A stretch of DNA of 64,000 bases from JAIBJN01 sp963775625 (GTDB taxonomy: Bacteria > Actinomycetota > Thermoleophilia > Gaiellales > Gaiellaceae). The first letter of the stretch is position 1. Every line of letters begins with the position of its first letter. Position numbers and translations under genes: made by a program. Location: contig CAVZJM010000016.1 in NCBI GenBank assembly GCA_963775625.1, forward strand, positions 186,001 through 250,000. Direction: 5' to 3'. Below are positions 7,468 through 16,049 of this stretch, one piece after another. The notes under the pieces are model-generated. The model searched no databases. It was not told the origin of the DNA and saw nothing but the letters and a program-made list of their open reading frames with translations.

Positions 7468-8376
7468 ATGCGCATCGGCCGCCGCGAAGTCGCGCTCACG
7501 AACCTCGAGAAGGTCTACTTCCCCGGCCCCGGGCTGACGAAGGGCGACCTCGTCTCCTACTACCTCGACCTGGCGCCGTATGCTCTCAACCACGTCGAGC
7601 GCCGGCCCATGCAGATGAAGCGCTATCCGCACGGGGTCGACGGCGACTTCTTCTACCAGAAGCGGGTGCCGAACCCGCACCCGGACTGGCTCGAGACCGT
7701 GCACATCCTCTTCCCGGGGAGCGGGCGAACCGCCGACTTCCCGGTGGTGACCGACGCGGCCGGCCTCGCCTGGATCGCCAACCTCGGCTGCATCGAGCTG
7801 CACACCTGGCATGCGCGCGTCACGGACGTCGAGCGGCCCGACTACCTGCTCATCGACCTCGACCCGACGGAAGGGAACCCGTGGGAGCTCGTCCCCGAGA
7901 TCGCCCTGGTGGTGAAGGAGGTCATGGACGAGCTGGGCCTCGTCAGCTTCCCCAAGACCTCGGGCGCGACAGGCTTCCACATCCTCGCGCCGATCAAGCC
8001 GGAGCTCCGCTTCCCGGAGGTGCGGCGCTTCGCCAAGGCGCTCGCGCAGGAGGTCGAGCGGCGGATCGGCGACCAGAACGTGGCGACGACGACCTGGAAG
8101 GTCGCCGACCGAAGCGGCGTCTTCGTCGACTACGGCCAGAACGCCCGTGACCGCACGATCGCGTCGGCCTACTCCATCCGCCCGACTCCCGACGCCCGCG
8201 CCTCGGCTCCCTTGCGGTGGGAGGAGGTGCCGGGCGTCGATCCGGACGCCTTCACGATGGAAACGATGCGCGACCGCGTCGCGAACGTGGGCGACCTCAC
8301 GAAGGGCATGTGGCGGCGGAAGGTGAGCCTTGCAACACGGTTTGGCGCTCTTGGGCTAGAAGCGCCACGTCCTTAA
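7468..8376 (+). CDS. LigD-type polymerase/primase domain protein, 302 aa
   Basis: This is a stand-alone archaeo-eukaryotic-primase-fold polymerase of the LigD family. It begins with the typical LTNLEKVYFPGPGLTKGDL, has the metal-binding DLDP in YLLIDLDPTEGN near residue 130, and the nucleotide-binding motif KTSGATGFHILAP. In non-homologous end joining, LigD polymerase adds ribonucleotides at broken DNA ends before ligation, recruited by Ku. In many actinobacteria the polymerase and ligase modules are separate genes, as here: the ligase is convergent and its stop is only 20 bases away. Ku is not in the window. Start ATG 7468 follows a CCCTCCTAGGCG stretch with no strong ribosome binding site. 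Confidence 0.92.
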   Translation: MRIGRREVALTNLEKVYFPGPGLTKGDLVSYYLDLAPYALNHVERRPMQMKRYPHGVDGDFFYQKRVPNPHPDWLETVHILFPGSGRTADFPVVTDAAGLAWIANLGCIELHTWHARVTDVERPDYLLIDLDPTEGNPWELVPEIALVVKEVMDELGLVSFPKTSGATGFHILAPIKPELRFPEVRRFAKALAQEVERRIGDQNVATTTWKVADRSGVFVDYGQNARDRTIASAYSIRPTPDARASAPLRWEEVPGVDPDAFTMETMRDRVANVGDLTKGMWRRKVSLATRFGALGLEAPRP

Positions 8377-8396
8377 AGCTGCGCGCCGCGAGGGCT

Positions 8397-9422
8397 TCAG
8401 CGTGCTCGTTCCAGAAGCCCCGGCACCGTAGGGTCGCTCTTCTTCGGCCGCGGGCGGACCTGGGCCACCGTGCACTGCTCCGGATCCTTGTCGGGGCGGA
8501 AGCGGAGGAAGCGCGAGTTGTGGCGGAACCGGCCCTTCTGCCACTTGTCGTAGCGAACCTCGACGACCAGCTCGGGCGGGACCGGGCTCCACTCCAGGTC
8601 GGCCTTCGGCTTCCAGCGGCTCGGGGCGCCGCGCGGTCGTCGCTCGGGGTTCGGGCCGAGGAGGGGCTCGACGCGCTCGAGGATCTCGGCGCGCTTCTTC
8701 CCCGTCGCGGGCGCCGAGCCGACCGGGCGCAGCTCGCCGTCCTCGTAGAGCCCGAGCATCAGGCTGGCGATCCCCGTGCCCTTTTCGCTCCATGTCACGC
8801 CCATGACGGCGCAGTCGGCCGTCCGCTCGCCCTTCACCTTCTGCACCGCCTCGCGCGAGCCCGGCAGGTACGGCTGCCCGAGGCGCTTGGCGATGACGCC
8901 GTCGAAGCCGGCCACCTCCAGCCGTTCGAGCCAGTGGGCCGCCTCCGCCAGGTCGCGGGTCGAGGGCGAGACGTCGAACGGCAGCGTCTCCACCTTCGCG
9001 CGCCGCTCCTCGAAAGGCCTCCCGTGGAAGTCCTCCCCGTCCCAGATGAGGACGTCGAAGCAGACGAAGCCGGCCGGGATCTCCGCTGAGAGCTTCCTCA
9101 CCCGGCTCTCGGCGGGATGGAGTCGCATCTGGAGGGCGTCGAAGTCGAGCGCCCCGTCGCGTACGACCACGATCTCCCCGTCCACGGCGGAACGCGGCGG
9201 GAGCAGGTCGCCGAGCTCCGCCAGCTCGGGGAAGTAGCGGAGGAGCGGCCGCGCGTTCCGGCTCCACAGATGGAACTCGCCGTCGAGGTTCTCGGCGATG
9301 CCGCGGAACCCGTCCCACTTGGGCTCGTACTGCCACCCGTCGCCCTCCGGGAGCGTGTCGACGAGCTCCGCCTCCATCGGCGGGAAGGGCAGTTTCTTCG
9401 GAGGCGCAACCTCGACGGCCAT
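8397..9422 (-). CDS. ATP-dependent DNA ligase (LigD ligase-domain type), 341 aa
   Basis: Motif I is EPKWDGFRG with the adenylated Lys35; motif III VDGEIVV, motif IV GFDGVIAKR and motif V QKVKGERTADC follow in order, and the C-terminal half is an OB-fold domain ending with the family-typical ELVVEVRYDKWQKGRFRHNS. It seals nicks and double-strand breaks using ATP, in principle with the convergent polymerase gene. The length is usual for ligase-only homologues. It is divergent from fabF with only 23 bases between the start codons, so promoter elements must lie within neighbouring coding sequence or transcripts must have very short leaders. Confidence 0.92.
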   Translation of the reverse strand: MAVEVAPPKKLPFPPMEAELVDTLPEGDGWQYEPKWDGFRGIAENLDGEFHLWSRNARPLLRYFPELAELGDLLPPRSAVDGEIVVVRDGALDFDALQMRLHPAESRVRKLSAEIPAGFVCFDVLIWDGEDFHGRPFEERRAKVETLPFDVSPSTRDLAEAAHWLERLEVAGFDGVIAKRLGQPYLPGSREAVQKVKGERTADCAVMGVTWSEKGTGIASLMLGLYEDGELRPVGSAPATGKKRAEILERVEPLLGPNPERRPRGAPSRWKPKADLEWSPVPPELVVEVRYDKWQKGRFRHNSRFLRFRPDKDPEQCTVAQVRPRPKKSDPTVPGLLERAR

Positions 9423-9445
9423 CTCGCGCGTCTAACGCTAACGAC

Positions 9446-10678
9446 ATGCGACGCGTGGTGATCACGGGTATGGGGGCTGTCACCCCCCTGGGGAACGACC
9501 TGCGAACGACCTGGACGCGGCTGCTCGCCGGCGAGAGCGGCGTCGACCGCATCCACGCGTTTGACCCGAGCCCGTTCCCGGTGCAGATCGCCGCCGAGGT
9601 CAAGGACGACTACGACCCGACCGGCGCAGCGGCGGCGAAGGAGCTCCGCAAGCTCGACCGCAACGTGCTCTTCGCGCTCAGCGCGGCGAAGGAGGCGCTC
9701 GGAGACGCGGGGCTGAACGGCTTCGACCCGGAGCGCGTCGGCGTCGTCGTCGGCAATTGCATCGGCGGCTTCAACGAGCTCATGCGCCAGTACGACGTGC
9801 TGAAGGAGCGCGGCCCGGACCGGGTCTCGCCCACATTCCTCGCCAACGTGCTGGTCGACTCCGCGAGCGGGCAGATCGCCATCGAGTTCGGCCTGCGCGG
9901 CCCCAACTACGCCGTCGTCTCGGCCTGCGCCACCGGCTCGCACGCGATCGGCGAGGCCGCCGAGCTCGTCCGCCACGGCGATGCCGACGCAATCATCGCC
10001 GGCGGCACCGAGGGCTGCATCCATCCGCTGATCCTCGCCGGCTTCTGCATGATGCGCGGGCTGGCGATCGGGAACGGCGACCCGCCGCGGGCCGCCCGCC
10101 CCTTCGACGCCACGCGCGAGGGCTTCGTCATGGGCGAGGGCGCGGCGGTCATGGTCCTCGAGGAGCTCGAGGCCGCGCGGGCGCGCGGGGCCACGATCTA
10201 CGCCGAGGTGCTCGGCTACGGAGCGTCCAACGACGCGCACCACATGCTCCAGCCGGACCCCGAGTCCGGCGGCGTCGTCGCGATGATGCGCGCGGCGCTC
10301 CAGCGCGCCGGCGTCTCACCCGACCAGGTGGACTACATCAACGCGCACGGCACCGGGACGCCGCTCGGAGACCTTGCCGAGACGCAGGCGATCAAGGAGG
10401 TCTTCGGCGACCACGCCTACGAGCTGGCGGTCTCGTCCACGAAGTCGATGCTCGGGCACATGTTCGGCGCCGCCGGCGCGATCGAGGCGGTCGCGTGCGC
10501 GCTCGCCATCCACGAGGGGACGCTCCCGCCGACGATCAACTACGAGAGCCCCGACCCGGAGCTCGATCTCGACTACGTCCCCAACGAGGCGCGCGCCGCC
10601 CACGTGCGCGTGGCGCTCTCGAACGCGATGGGCCTCGGCGGGCACAACGGCTGCGTCCTTCTCGGACGGGTGGAGTAG
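9446..10678 (+). CDS. fabF: Beta-ketoacyl-ACP synthase II, 410 aa
   Basis: The protein is colinear with FabF: active-site Cys161 in VVSACATGS, the His in INAHGTGTPLGD and the second His in TKSMLGHMFGAAGAIE, and the C-terminal glycine-rich ALSNAMGLGGHNG. FabF condenses malonyl-ACP with acyl-ACP in fatty-acid chain elongation. Length and start (MRRVVITGMGAVTPLGND) are standard. It stands apart from other fab genes, which are not in the window. The next gene, a subtilase, starts 10 bases downstream, so they may share a transcript though their functions differ. Confidence 0.93.
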   Translation: MRRVVITGMGAVTPLGNDLRTTWTRLLAGESGVDRIHAFDPSPFPVQIAAEVKDDYDPTGAAAAKELRKLDRNVLFALSAAKEALGDAGLNGFDPERVGVVVGNCIGGFNELMRQYDVLKERGPDRVSPTFLANVLVDSASGQIAIEFGLRGPNYAVVSACATGSHAIGEAAELVRHGDADAIIAGGTEGCIHPLILAGFCMMRGLAIGNGDPPRAARPFDATREGFVMGEGAAVMVLEELEAARARGATIYAEVLGYGASNDAHHMLQPDPESGGVVAMMRAALQRAGVSPDQVDYINAHGTGTPLGDLAETQAIKEVFGDHAYELAVSSTKSMLGHMFGAAGAIEAVACALAIHEGTLPPTINYESPDPELDLDYVPNEARAAHVRVALSNAMGLGGHNGCVLLGRVE

Positions 10679-10688
10679 CCTCTCGGTC

Positions 10689-12809
10689 GTGAAGCACGAC
10701 TCCGGGGGGATCAAGCGTCGACGGTGGTCGCTGCTCGTCGTGGGGCTCATCGTCGTCCTCACGGCGGGGTCGGCCGGCGCCGGCCCCCGGACCTCGGCCT
10801 CCGTGCCCAGCCTCGCGCCCTTCGGCGGCATCGAGGAGCAGGCCGACTACGTGCCTGGCGAGCTGATCGTTCGCTTCCGGAGCGACGCGACCGTCGCAGA
10901 GCGATCGGCGGCGCTCTCGGGCGAGAGCGCGCGCGTCGCGAGCAACCTCGGGCTTCCCGGCCTCGCGCGGGTGAAGCTGCCGCTCGGCGCCTCCGTGCCG
11001 GACGCCGCCGCGGCGCTCGAGAGCGACCCCCACGTCCTCTACGCCGAGCCCAACTACCTGAACGAGCTCAGCGTCCTTCCGAACGACCCGATGTTCGGCC
11101 GGCTCTGGGGCCTGAGCCAGCCTTCGGACGCGGACATCGACGCGCCTTCGGCCTGGAACCGGGAGACGGGCAGCTCGAACGTGGTCGTCGCCGTCGTCGA
11201 CAGCGGCCTTGCCTACGGGCACCCGGATCTCAACGGCAACGTCTGGACGAACCCCGGCGAGACTCCGGGGAACGGTCTCGACGACGACGGCAACGGTTTC
11301 GTCGACGACGTGCGCGGCTGGGACTTCGTCCAGGACGACGCGGCGCCGCTCGATTTCCTCGGGCACGGCACCCACGTCGCCGGCACGATCGGGGCTGAGG
11401 GCAACAACGGCACCGGCGTCACGGGCGTCAACTGGGACGTCTCGATCATGCCCGTGCGCGCCGCCGGCGCCGACGGCAGCCTGACGGACGCCGCCATCAT
11501 CCAGGCGTTCGACTACGCGTGCGACAACGGCGCCGACGTCGTCAACGGCAGCTTTGGCTCGTCGAGATTCAGCTCCGCGATTGCGGACGCGATCACAGCC
11601 GGGGGATGCGCGGGCACGCTCTTCGTCTTCGCGGCGGGGAACAGCGGCCGGAACCTCAACGGCAACACGGGCGTTGGGGACGACACATTCCCCTGCGAGC
11701 TCCACCGTCCCCCTGCCGGCGGCGGAGTGAGCGCGGCGAACGTTCTCTGCGTCGGCGCCAGCGGCAAGGCGGACGGGATCGCGAGCTTCTCGAACCGCGG
11801 AACCATGGCGGTGCATCTGGCGGCGCCCGGCGTCGGCATCCGCAGCACGCTTCCCGCCTTCGCCGCCGTTCGCGGCTTCCCGGACGGCTTCGAGGGACCG
11901 GGCTCGTCCTTCGACAACCGCTGGGGGATCTGGATGGGCTTGCCCCGGTGGGATCGCACCAGGGCGAAGGACAAGGGCGGGAAGCGGAGCCTCACGGACT
12001 CACCCGGCCGTAACTATCCGAACAACGCCAACAACTCGATTCGCCGACGGAACGCATTCAGCCTGGAAGGCCGCACCGGGTGCGGGCTCGAGTACGACCT
12101 CTGGCTTCAGAGCCAGCTGGACCACGACGGCATCGTCATCGATCTCGTCCAGCCGTTCGACGACGTCGCCGCCTGGTCGGGCTCGACGGGCGGCAGGTTC
12201 CTGCACTTCTTCGAGGACCTCTCCGACCACGACGGCGACGCGTCGGTCCGCCTGCGCTTCCGCTTCCTCAGCGACGGCTCGGTCCGGGGCGACGGCGCGT
12301 ACGTCGACAACGTCCTCGTGGCGTGCCTCGCCAGGAGCGCGGCGCGCTACGGCAACCTCAGCGGCACCTCGATGGCCACGCCGCACGTCGCCGGTGCGGC
12401 CGCGCTCCTCCTGGCCGATGACCCGACGATGACCGTCGCCGACCTCAAGGCCGCGATCCTCGGCGGCGTCGACGTGGTCGGCGGTCTCGCCGGCCACGTC
12501 CAGACGAGCGGCCGGCTGAACGCCGCCGGGGCGCTGGGGCTCGTCCCCGACGACACGGGCCCGGACACGACCATCACGCGCGGCCCCTCGGGCCGGACGA
12601 CCTCGCACAGGGCGAGGTTCGGGTTTACCGGCTCCGAGGCCGATGTGAGGTTTCAGTGCAAGCACATGAGCGCACCGTGGAGGGCGTGCGAGTCTCCCAA
12701 GACCTACCGCGGCCTCGGGAACGGGCGGCACGCGTTCCGGGTGCGCGCGCTGGACACGAACGGGAACGTCGACCCGACCCCGGCAACCCGCAGCTGGCGC
12801 ATCGTCTGA
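10689..12809 (+). CDS. Secreted S8 subtilisin-like serine peptidase with a domain inserted before the catalytic Ser, 706 aa
   Basis: GTG 10689 is chosen because a signal peptide begins there (basic RRR, then a Leu/Val core and Ala cleavage region), with GGGTGGAG about 14 bases upstream. A propeptide of the kind VPGELIVRFRSDATVAERSA follows. The triad is Asp171 (VVAVVDSGL), His226 (HGTHVAG) and Ser561 (SGTSMATPHVAGA). Between LAAPGVGI near residue 377 and the serine motif there are about 180 residues, where subtilases usually have 20-30. The insert (FDNRW..., LEYDLWLQSQ, VRLRFRFLSDGSVRGDGAYV) resembles a jelly-roll carbohydrate/adhesion module like those of immune-inhibitor-A peptidases. A C-terminal Ig-like domain of about 85 residues ends the protein. 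It probably acts outside the cell. Confidence 0.9.
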   Translation: MKHDSGGIKRRRWSLLVVGLIVVLTAGSAGAGPRTSASVPSLAPFGGIEEQADYVPGELIVRFRSDATVAERSAALSGESARVASNLGLPGLARVKLPLGASVPDAAAALESDPHVLYAEPNYLNELSVLPNDPMFGRLWGLSQPSDADIDAPSAWNRETGSSNVVVAVVDSGLAYGHPDLNGNVWTNPGETPGNGLDDDGNGFVDDVRGWDFVQDDAAPLDFLGHGTHVAGTIGAEGNNGTGVTGVNWDVSIMPVRAAGADGSLTDAAIIQAFDYACDNGADVVNGSFGSSRFSSAIADAITAGGCAGTLFVFAAGNSGRNLNGNTGVGDDTFPCELHRPPAGGGVSAANVLCVGASGKADGIASFSNRGTMAVHLAAPGVGIRSTLPAFAAVRGFPDGFEGPGSSFDNRWGIWMGLPRWDRTRAKDKGGKRSLTDSPGRNYPNNANNSIRRRNAFSLEGRTGCGLEYDLWLQSQLDHDGIVIDLVQPFDDVAAWSGSTGGRFLHFFEDLSDHDGDASVRLRFRFLSDGSVRGDGAYVDNVLVACLARSAARYGNLSGTSMATPHVAGAAALLLADDPTMTVADLKAAILGGVDVVGGLAGHVQTSGRLNAAGALGLVPDDTGPDTTITRGPSGRTTSHRARFGFTGSEADVRFQCKHMSAPWRACESPKTYRGLGNGRHAFRVRALDTNGNVDPTPATRSWRIV

Positions 12810-12858
12810 CCTCGGGGCAACTGCGAGAAGGACCCGCTCGCCAACCGAGGCCGCGTTC

Positions 12859-13506
12859 TCAGGCGGCTAGAGCCTTCGGGGTCAGCTCCGCGATCGAGTC
12901 GAGGACGAGATCGGCCTCGGCGAGCGCGTCCCCGGCGGGCGGGTACCGCGGGTTCGGGATCGCGAGCGTGAGCATCCCGGCGGCCCTGGCGCTCCGAAGG
13001 CCGTTCTCCGAGTCTTCGACCGCGGCGCAGCGCTCGGGCGCGACGCGGAGCCGCCGCGCCGCCTCCAGGTAGACGTCCGGCGACGGCTTCCCGCGCGGCA
13101 CCTCCTCGGAGGAGACGGTCGCGCCGAACCAGCGGCCGAGGCCCGAGACGTCGAGCGCGAAGTCGATCAGCTCGCGGTTCGAGGAGGAGGCGAGCCCGAG
13201 CGGCCAGCGGGCGGCGAGCCGCTCGACCGCCTGCGCCGCTCCCGGGATCAGCGGCAGGCGCTCCCGGTAGACGAGCTCCATGCGGCGAACGACCTCGGCG
13301 TTGATCTGCTCCGGGGGCTCCGAGAGGCCGATCACGTCGTGCATGTAGAGCGACCATTCCGGCGAGCTCATGCCCATCATGTCCCGGGAGGCCCCGTCGT
13401 GCCAGCTTCCGCCACGCTCCTCGGCGAGCTGCTGCCGCACCTCGTCCCAGACGTGCTCCGAGTCGATCAGGACCCCGTCGAGGTCGAAGACGACCGCCTC
13501 GATCAC
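12859..13506 (-). CDS. HAD-superfamily hydrolase (beta-phosphoglucomutase-like phosphatase), 215 aa
   Basis: Motif I FDLDGVLIDSE with the nucleophilic Asp, motif II ASSSNRELI, motif III Lys in PRGKPSPDVYLEAARRL and motif IV AVEDSENGLRSARAAGM are all present in standard spacing with a helical cap between I and II. Members dephosphorylate sugar phosphates or similar small molecules; the substrate is not predictable. Start GTG 13506 overlaps the stop of the upstream flavin reductase gene as GTGA, so the two are translationally coupled. Length is normal for the family. Confidence 0.9.
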   Translation of the reverse strand: MIEAVVFDLDGVLIDSEHVWDEVRQQLAEERGGSWHDGASRDMMGMSSPEWSLYMHDVIGLSEPPEQINAEVVRRMELVYRERLPLIPGAAQAVERLAARWPLGLASSSNRELIDFALDVSGLGRWFGATVSSEEVPRGKPSPDVYLEAARRLRVAPERCAAVEDSENGLRSARAAGMLTLAIPNPRYPPAGDALAEADLVLDSIAELTPKALAA

Positions 13507-13991
13507 AGCGCCGAGTACCCCTGACCGACGTGGACGAGCGCCGGGCCGGAGCGGCCGCGCTCCACCGAGACGACGCCGCCGACGAAGAGCGTGTGGTCGC
13601 CGGTCTCGTGCTCGTCGACGACCCGCGCCTCGATCCAGCCCTGCGCGCCGTCGAGGAGGGGTGCCCCGGTCGTGCCCTCGCGCCAGTCGATGCCGTGCCA
13701 GTGCGCGATCGGCGGCACCCCGCGGGCGAAGTGCTGGGCGACGGCCTCCTGGTCGCCGGCCAGGAGGCTGAGCGCGAAGGCGCCGGCTCGCCGCAGCAGC
13801 TCGTGCATGGCGGCCTGCCGGCTCACGGAGACGCCCACGAGAGGCGGCTCGAGCGACAGCGAGAGCGTCGTTCCCACGGTGAGCCCGAGCCGCTCGTCCT
13901 CGGCGGTCACGGTCAGGACGGCCACCCCGGCCGGGAAGCCGCGGAGGAGCGAGCGGAGCTCCTCGCCGACGGCGTCGGACCGGCCTGGCAC
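13503..13991 (-). CDS. Flavin reductase-like FMN-binding domain protein, 162 aa
   Basis: The sequence fits the flavin reductase-like split-barrel family: LLRGFPAGVAVLTVTAEDE, then LTVGTTLSLSLEPPLVGVSV, and the end GDHTLFVGGVVSVE. Such proteins bind FMN/FAD and either supply reduced flavin to a monooxygenase or act as oxidoreductases. GTG 13991 gives a normal-length protein; the longer frame runs across the divergent gene. It is first in a two-gene unit with the HAD phosphatase, and divergent from the AhpD-like gene, with 49 bases between starts. No partner monooxygenase is visible. Confidence 0.85.
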   Translation of the reverse strand: MPGRSDAVGEELRSLLRGFPAGVAVLTVTAEDERLGLTVGTTLSLSLEPPLVGVSVSRQAAMHELLRRAGAFALSLLAGDQEAVAQHFARGVPPIAHWHGIDWREGTTGAPLLDGAQGWIEARVVDEHETGDHTLFVGGVVSVERGRSGPALVHVGQGYSAL

Positions 13992-14040
13992 GGAGCGGAT
14001 CGTATTGCATCCCCTCGGCCCAGATGCGAGGCTGAGCCCC

Positions 14041-14591
14041 GTGCCGCACATCCGGCAGATCGAGGTCGACGAGGCAACGGGGCCGCTCGCGGACGAGTAC
14101 GCCGCGGCCATGGGGCGCGCCGGGAAGGTCTTCAACATCGTCAAGGCGATGTGCCTGAACCCGCTCGTCCTCAACCGCTCGATGGAGCTCTACAAGGCGA
14201 TCATGTTCGGGCCGTCGGAGCTCTCGCGGGCGGAGCGCGAGCTGCTGGCTACCGTCGTCTCCGTGGCGAACGACTGCCACTACTGACTGCGCGCCCACGC
14301 CGACGACCTCCGTGCCGAGGGCGCACCCGACGAGCTGGCCGAGCACGCGAAGCACGACTACCGGCAGGCCGACCTCGAGCCGCGCGCCCGCGCGCTCTGC
14401 GACTACGCGATCAAGCTGACCGCGCGACCCGGCGACCGATCGGCCGCGCGGACGCCGACCTTCTCCGCAGCCACGGCTGGAACGACGCCGCCATCCACGA
14501 CGCCATCCAGGTCATCTCGTACTTCAACTACATCAACCGGATCGCCGAAGGGGTCGGGATCGAGGACGAGCCTGAGTGGGACGCACGTTGA
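14041..14591 (+). pseudogene. Carboxymuconolactone-decarboxylase/AhpD-like peroxidase-related gene with an in-frame TGA and a frame change
   Basis: GTG 14041 opens a protein of this fold (VPHIRQIEVDEATGPLADEY, ending FNYINRIAEGVGIEDEPEW). At the redox motif normally read C-H-Y-C the second Cys codon position is TGA (14284-14286): VANDCHY, then TGA, then LRAHADDL. Near 14430 the frame changes by one base (KLTARPGD continues as IGRADADLLRSHGW in another frame). AhpD-like proteins use the CxxC pair to reduce peroxides or partners. The TGA could be a TGC-to-TGA change, a read error or selenocysteine; the second lesion and the many neighbouring indels favour error or decay. Without the lesions the protein would be about 183 residues. 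Confidence 0.75.
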
Positions 14592-14621
14592 CCTGAGCGA
14601 CGGCGTTAGGCTCCGGTCGCC

Positions 14622-16019
14622 ATGGAAGATCGTCGTCCTCGGGGCCGGGCAGGTCGGCGCGACCATCGTCGACGCGCTGCACGAAGAGCACGAGGTCACC
14701 GTCGTCGATCTCGACGCCGCGCGGTTGCAGGCGCTCTCGTACAAGCACGACGTCCGCACGGTCAAGGGCAACGGGGCGACGCGCCGCGTCCTCCAGGACG
14801 CCGGCGTGGATCTGGCCGACCTCATGATCGCCTGCACGTCGCGGGACGAGATCAACCTCGTCGCCGGCACGCTCGCGAAGAAGCTCTCCGAGGCGCAGAC
14901 CATCGTGCGCACCTCGAACCCGGAGTACATCGAGGCCTGGCAGGAGCGGCAGATCGAGGTCGACTTCATGGTCTCCTCCGAGCTCGAGACGGCGCACGCG
15001 GTCTCGCAGACGATCGGGCTGCCCGCCGCGAAGCAGACGGATGTCTTCGCCGAGGGCCAGGTGCAGATCGTCGAGTTCGACGTGCCGCGGGACGGCGGCG
15101 CGGAGGACCTCTCGGCCGTTCCTCTCACGGAGGCCGCGGCCCGCGCGGCGCGCCGACCGGTGTCTAGCGCCTACGGCGAGGTCGTGGGACGGCCGCTCCG
15201 CGAGGCGAGCATCCCCGCAGACTCCAAGGTGGCGAGCATCATCCGGGGCGACCGGATGCTGGTTCCGCGCGGCAACGAGTCGATCCTGCCCGGAGACCGG
15301 ATCATCGTCATCGGCTCTCCGGACGCGGCGCGGGAATGGGGGCGGATCATGGCGCGCGGCGAGCGCCGGTGGACGACGTCGTCATCTACGGCGCCGGCGC
15401 CACCGGCCTGGCGATCGCCCGCGTCCTCCTCGACCAGCGGATCCGCGTGCGGCTGATCGAGCCGCGCGAGGAGCGCGCCCGCGAGGTCGCGGAGGAGCTG
15501 CCGGACGCGCGCGTCTACTGCGCGACAGGCGTCGACCCGGACTTCATCGAGCGCGAGCGGATCGGGCAGGCTCGCGCTGCCGTCTTCGCCATGCGAGAGG
15601 ACTCGAAGAATCTCTACGCGGCGACGCTCGCCCGGGTGCACGGCGTCGGCTTCACGATCGGCATCATCCACGAGCCGGTCTCGATCGAGGTTTTCGAGCA
15701 CGCGGGCATCGACGTGGCGGTCAACCCGCGCTCGGTCACCGCCGAGGAGATCGTCCGCTTCGCACACGACCCGCGGATCCGCCAGCTCGCGATGCTCGAA
15801 GGCGATCGCTTCGAGATCCTCGACATCACCGTCCGGGAGGTGAGCAAGCTCGTGCGGACGCCGTTCAAGGAGCTGCCCATGACCGGCTCTCTGATCGGGG
15901 CGATCGTCCGCGACGGCTCGGCGATCTTCCCGCACGGCGACGATCAGCTCGAGCCCGGCGACCGGGCGATCATCTTCACCGAGTCGAGCAGGGTGGCGGA
16001 GGTCGAGCAGGCGCTATGA
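14622..16019 (+). CDS. trkA: Trk system potassium uptake regulator TrkA, two RCK units, reading frame interrupted twice
   Basis: The first half (14622 to about 15370) is an NAD-binding RCK_N (KIVVLGAGQVGATIVDAL) plus RCK_C; the second half (about 15370-16019) repeats it (DDVVIYGAGATGLAIARVL, ending EPGDRAIIFTES). A full TrkA of about 460 residues has exactly this N-C-N-C order and gates TrkH in response to nucleotides. Two one-base changes break it: at the start, where ATG is followed by an extra G before AAGATCGTC, and near 15370, where GGG appears to have lost one base between GERR and VDDVVI. Both lie in short G runs. It heads a K+ uptake cluster followed by TrkH. I annotate one gene with likely consensus errors; two separate half-length proteins are less likely. 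Confidence 0.8.
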
Positions 16020-16049
16020 GTTCCGCCGCGAGAGCGGCTTCGGCGGAGC

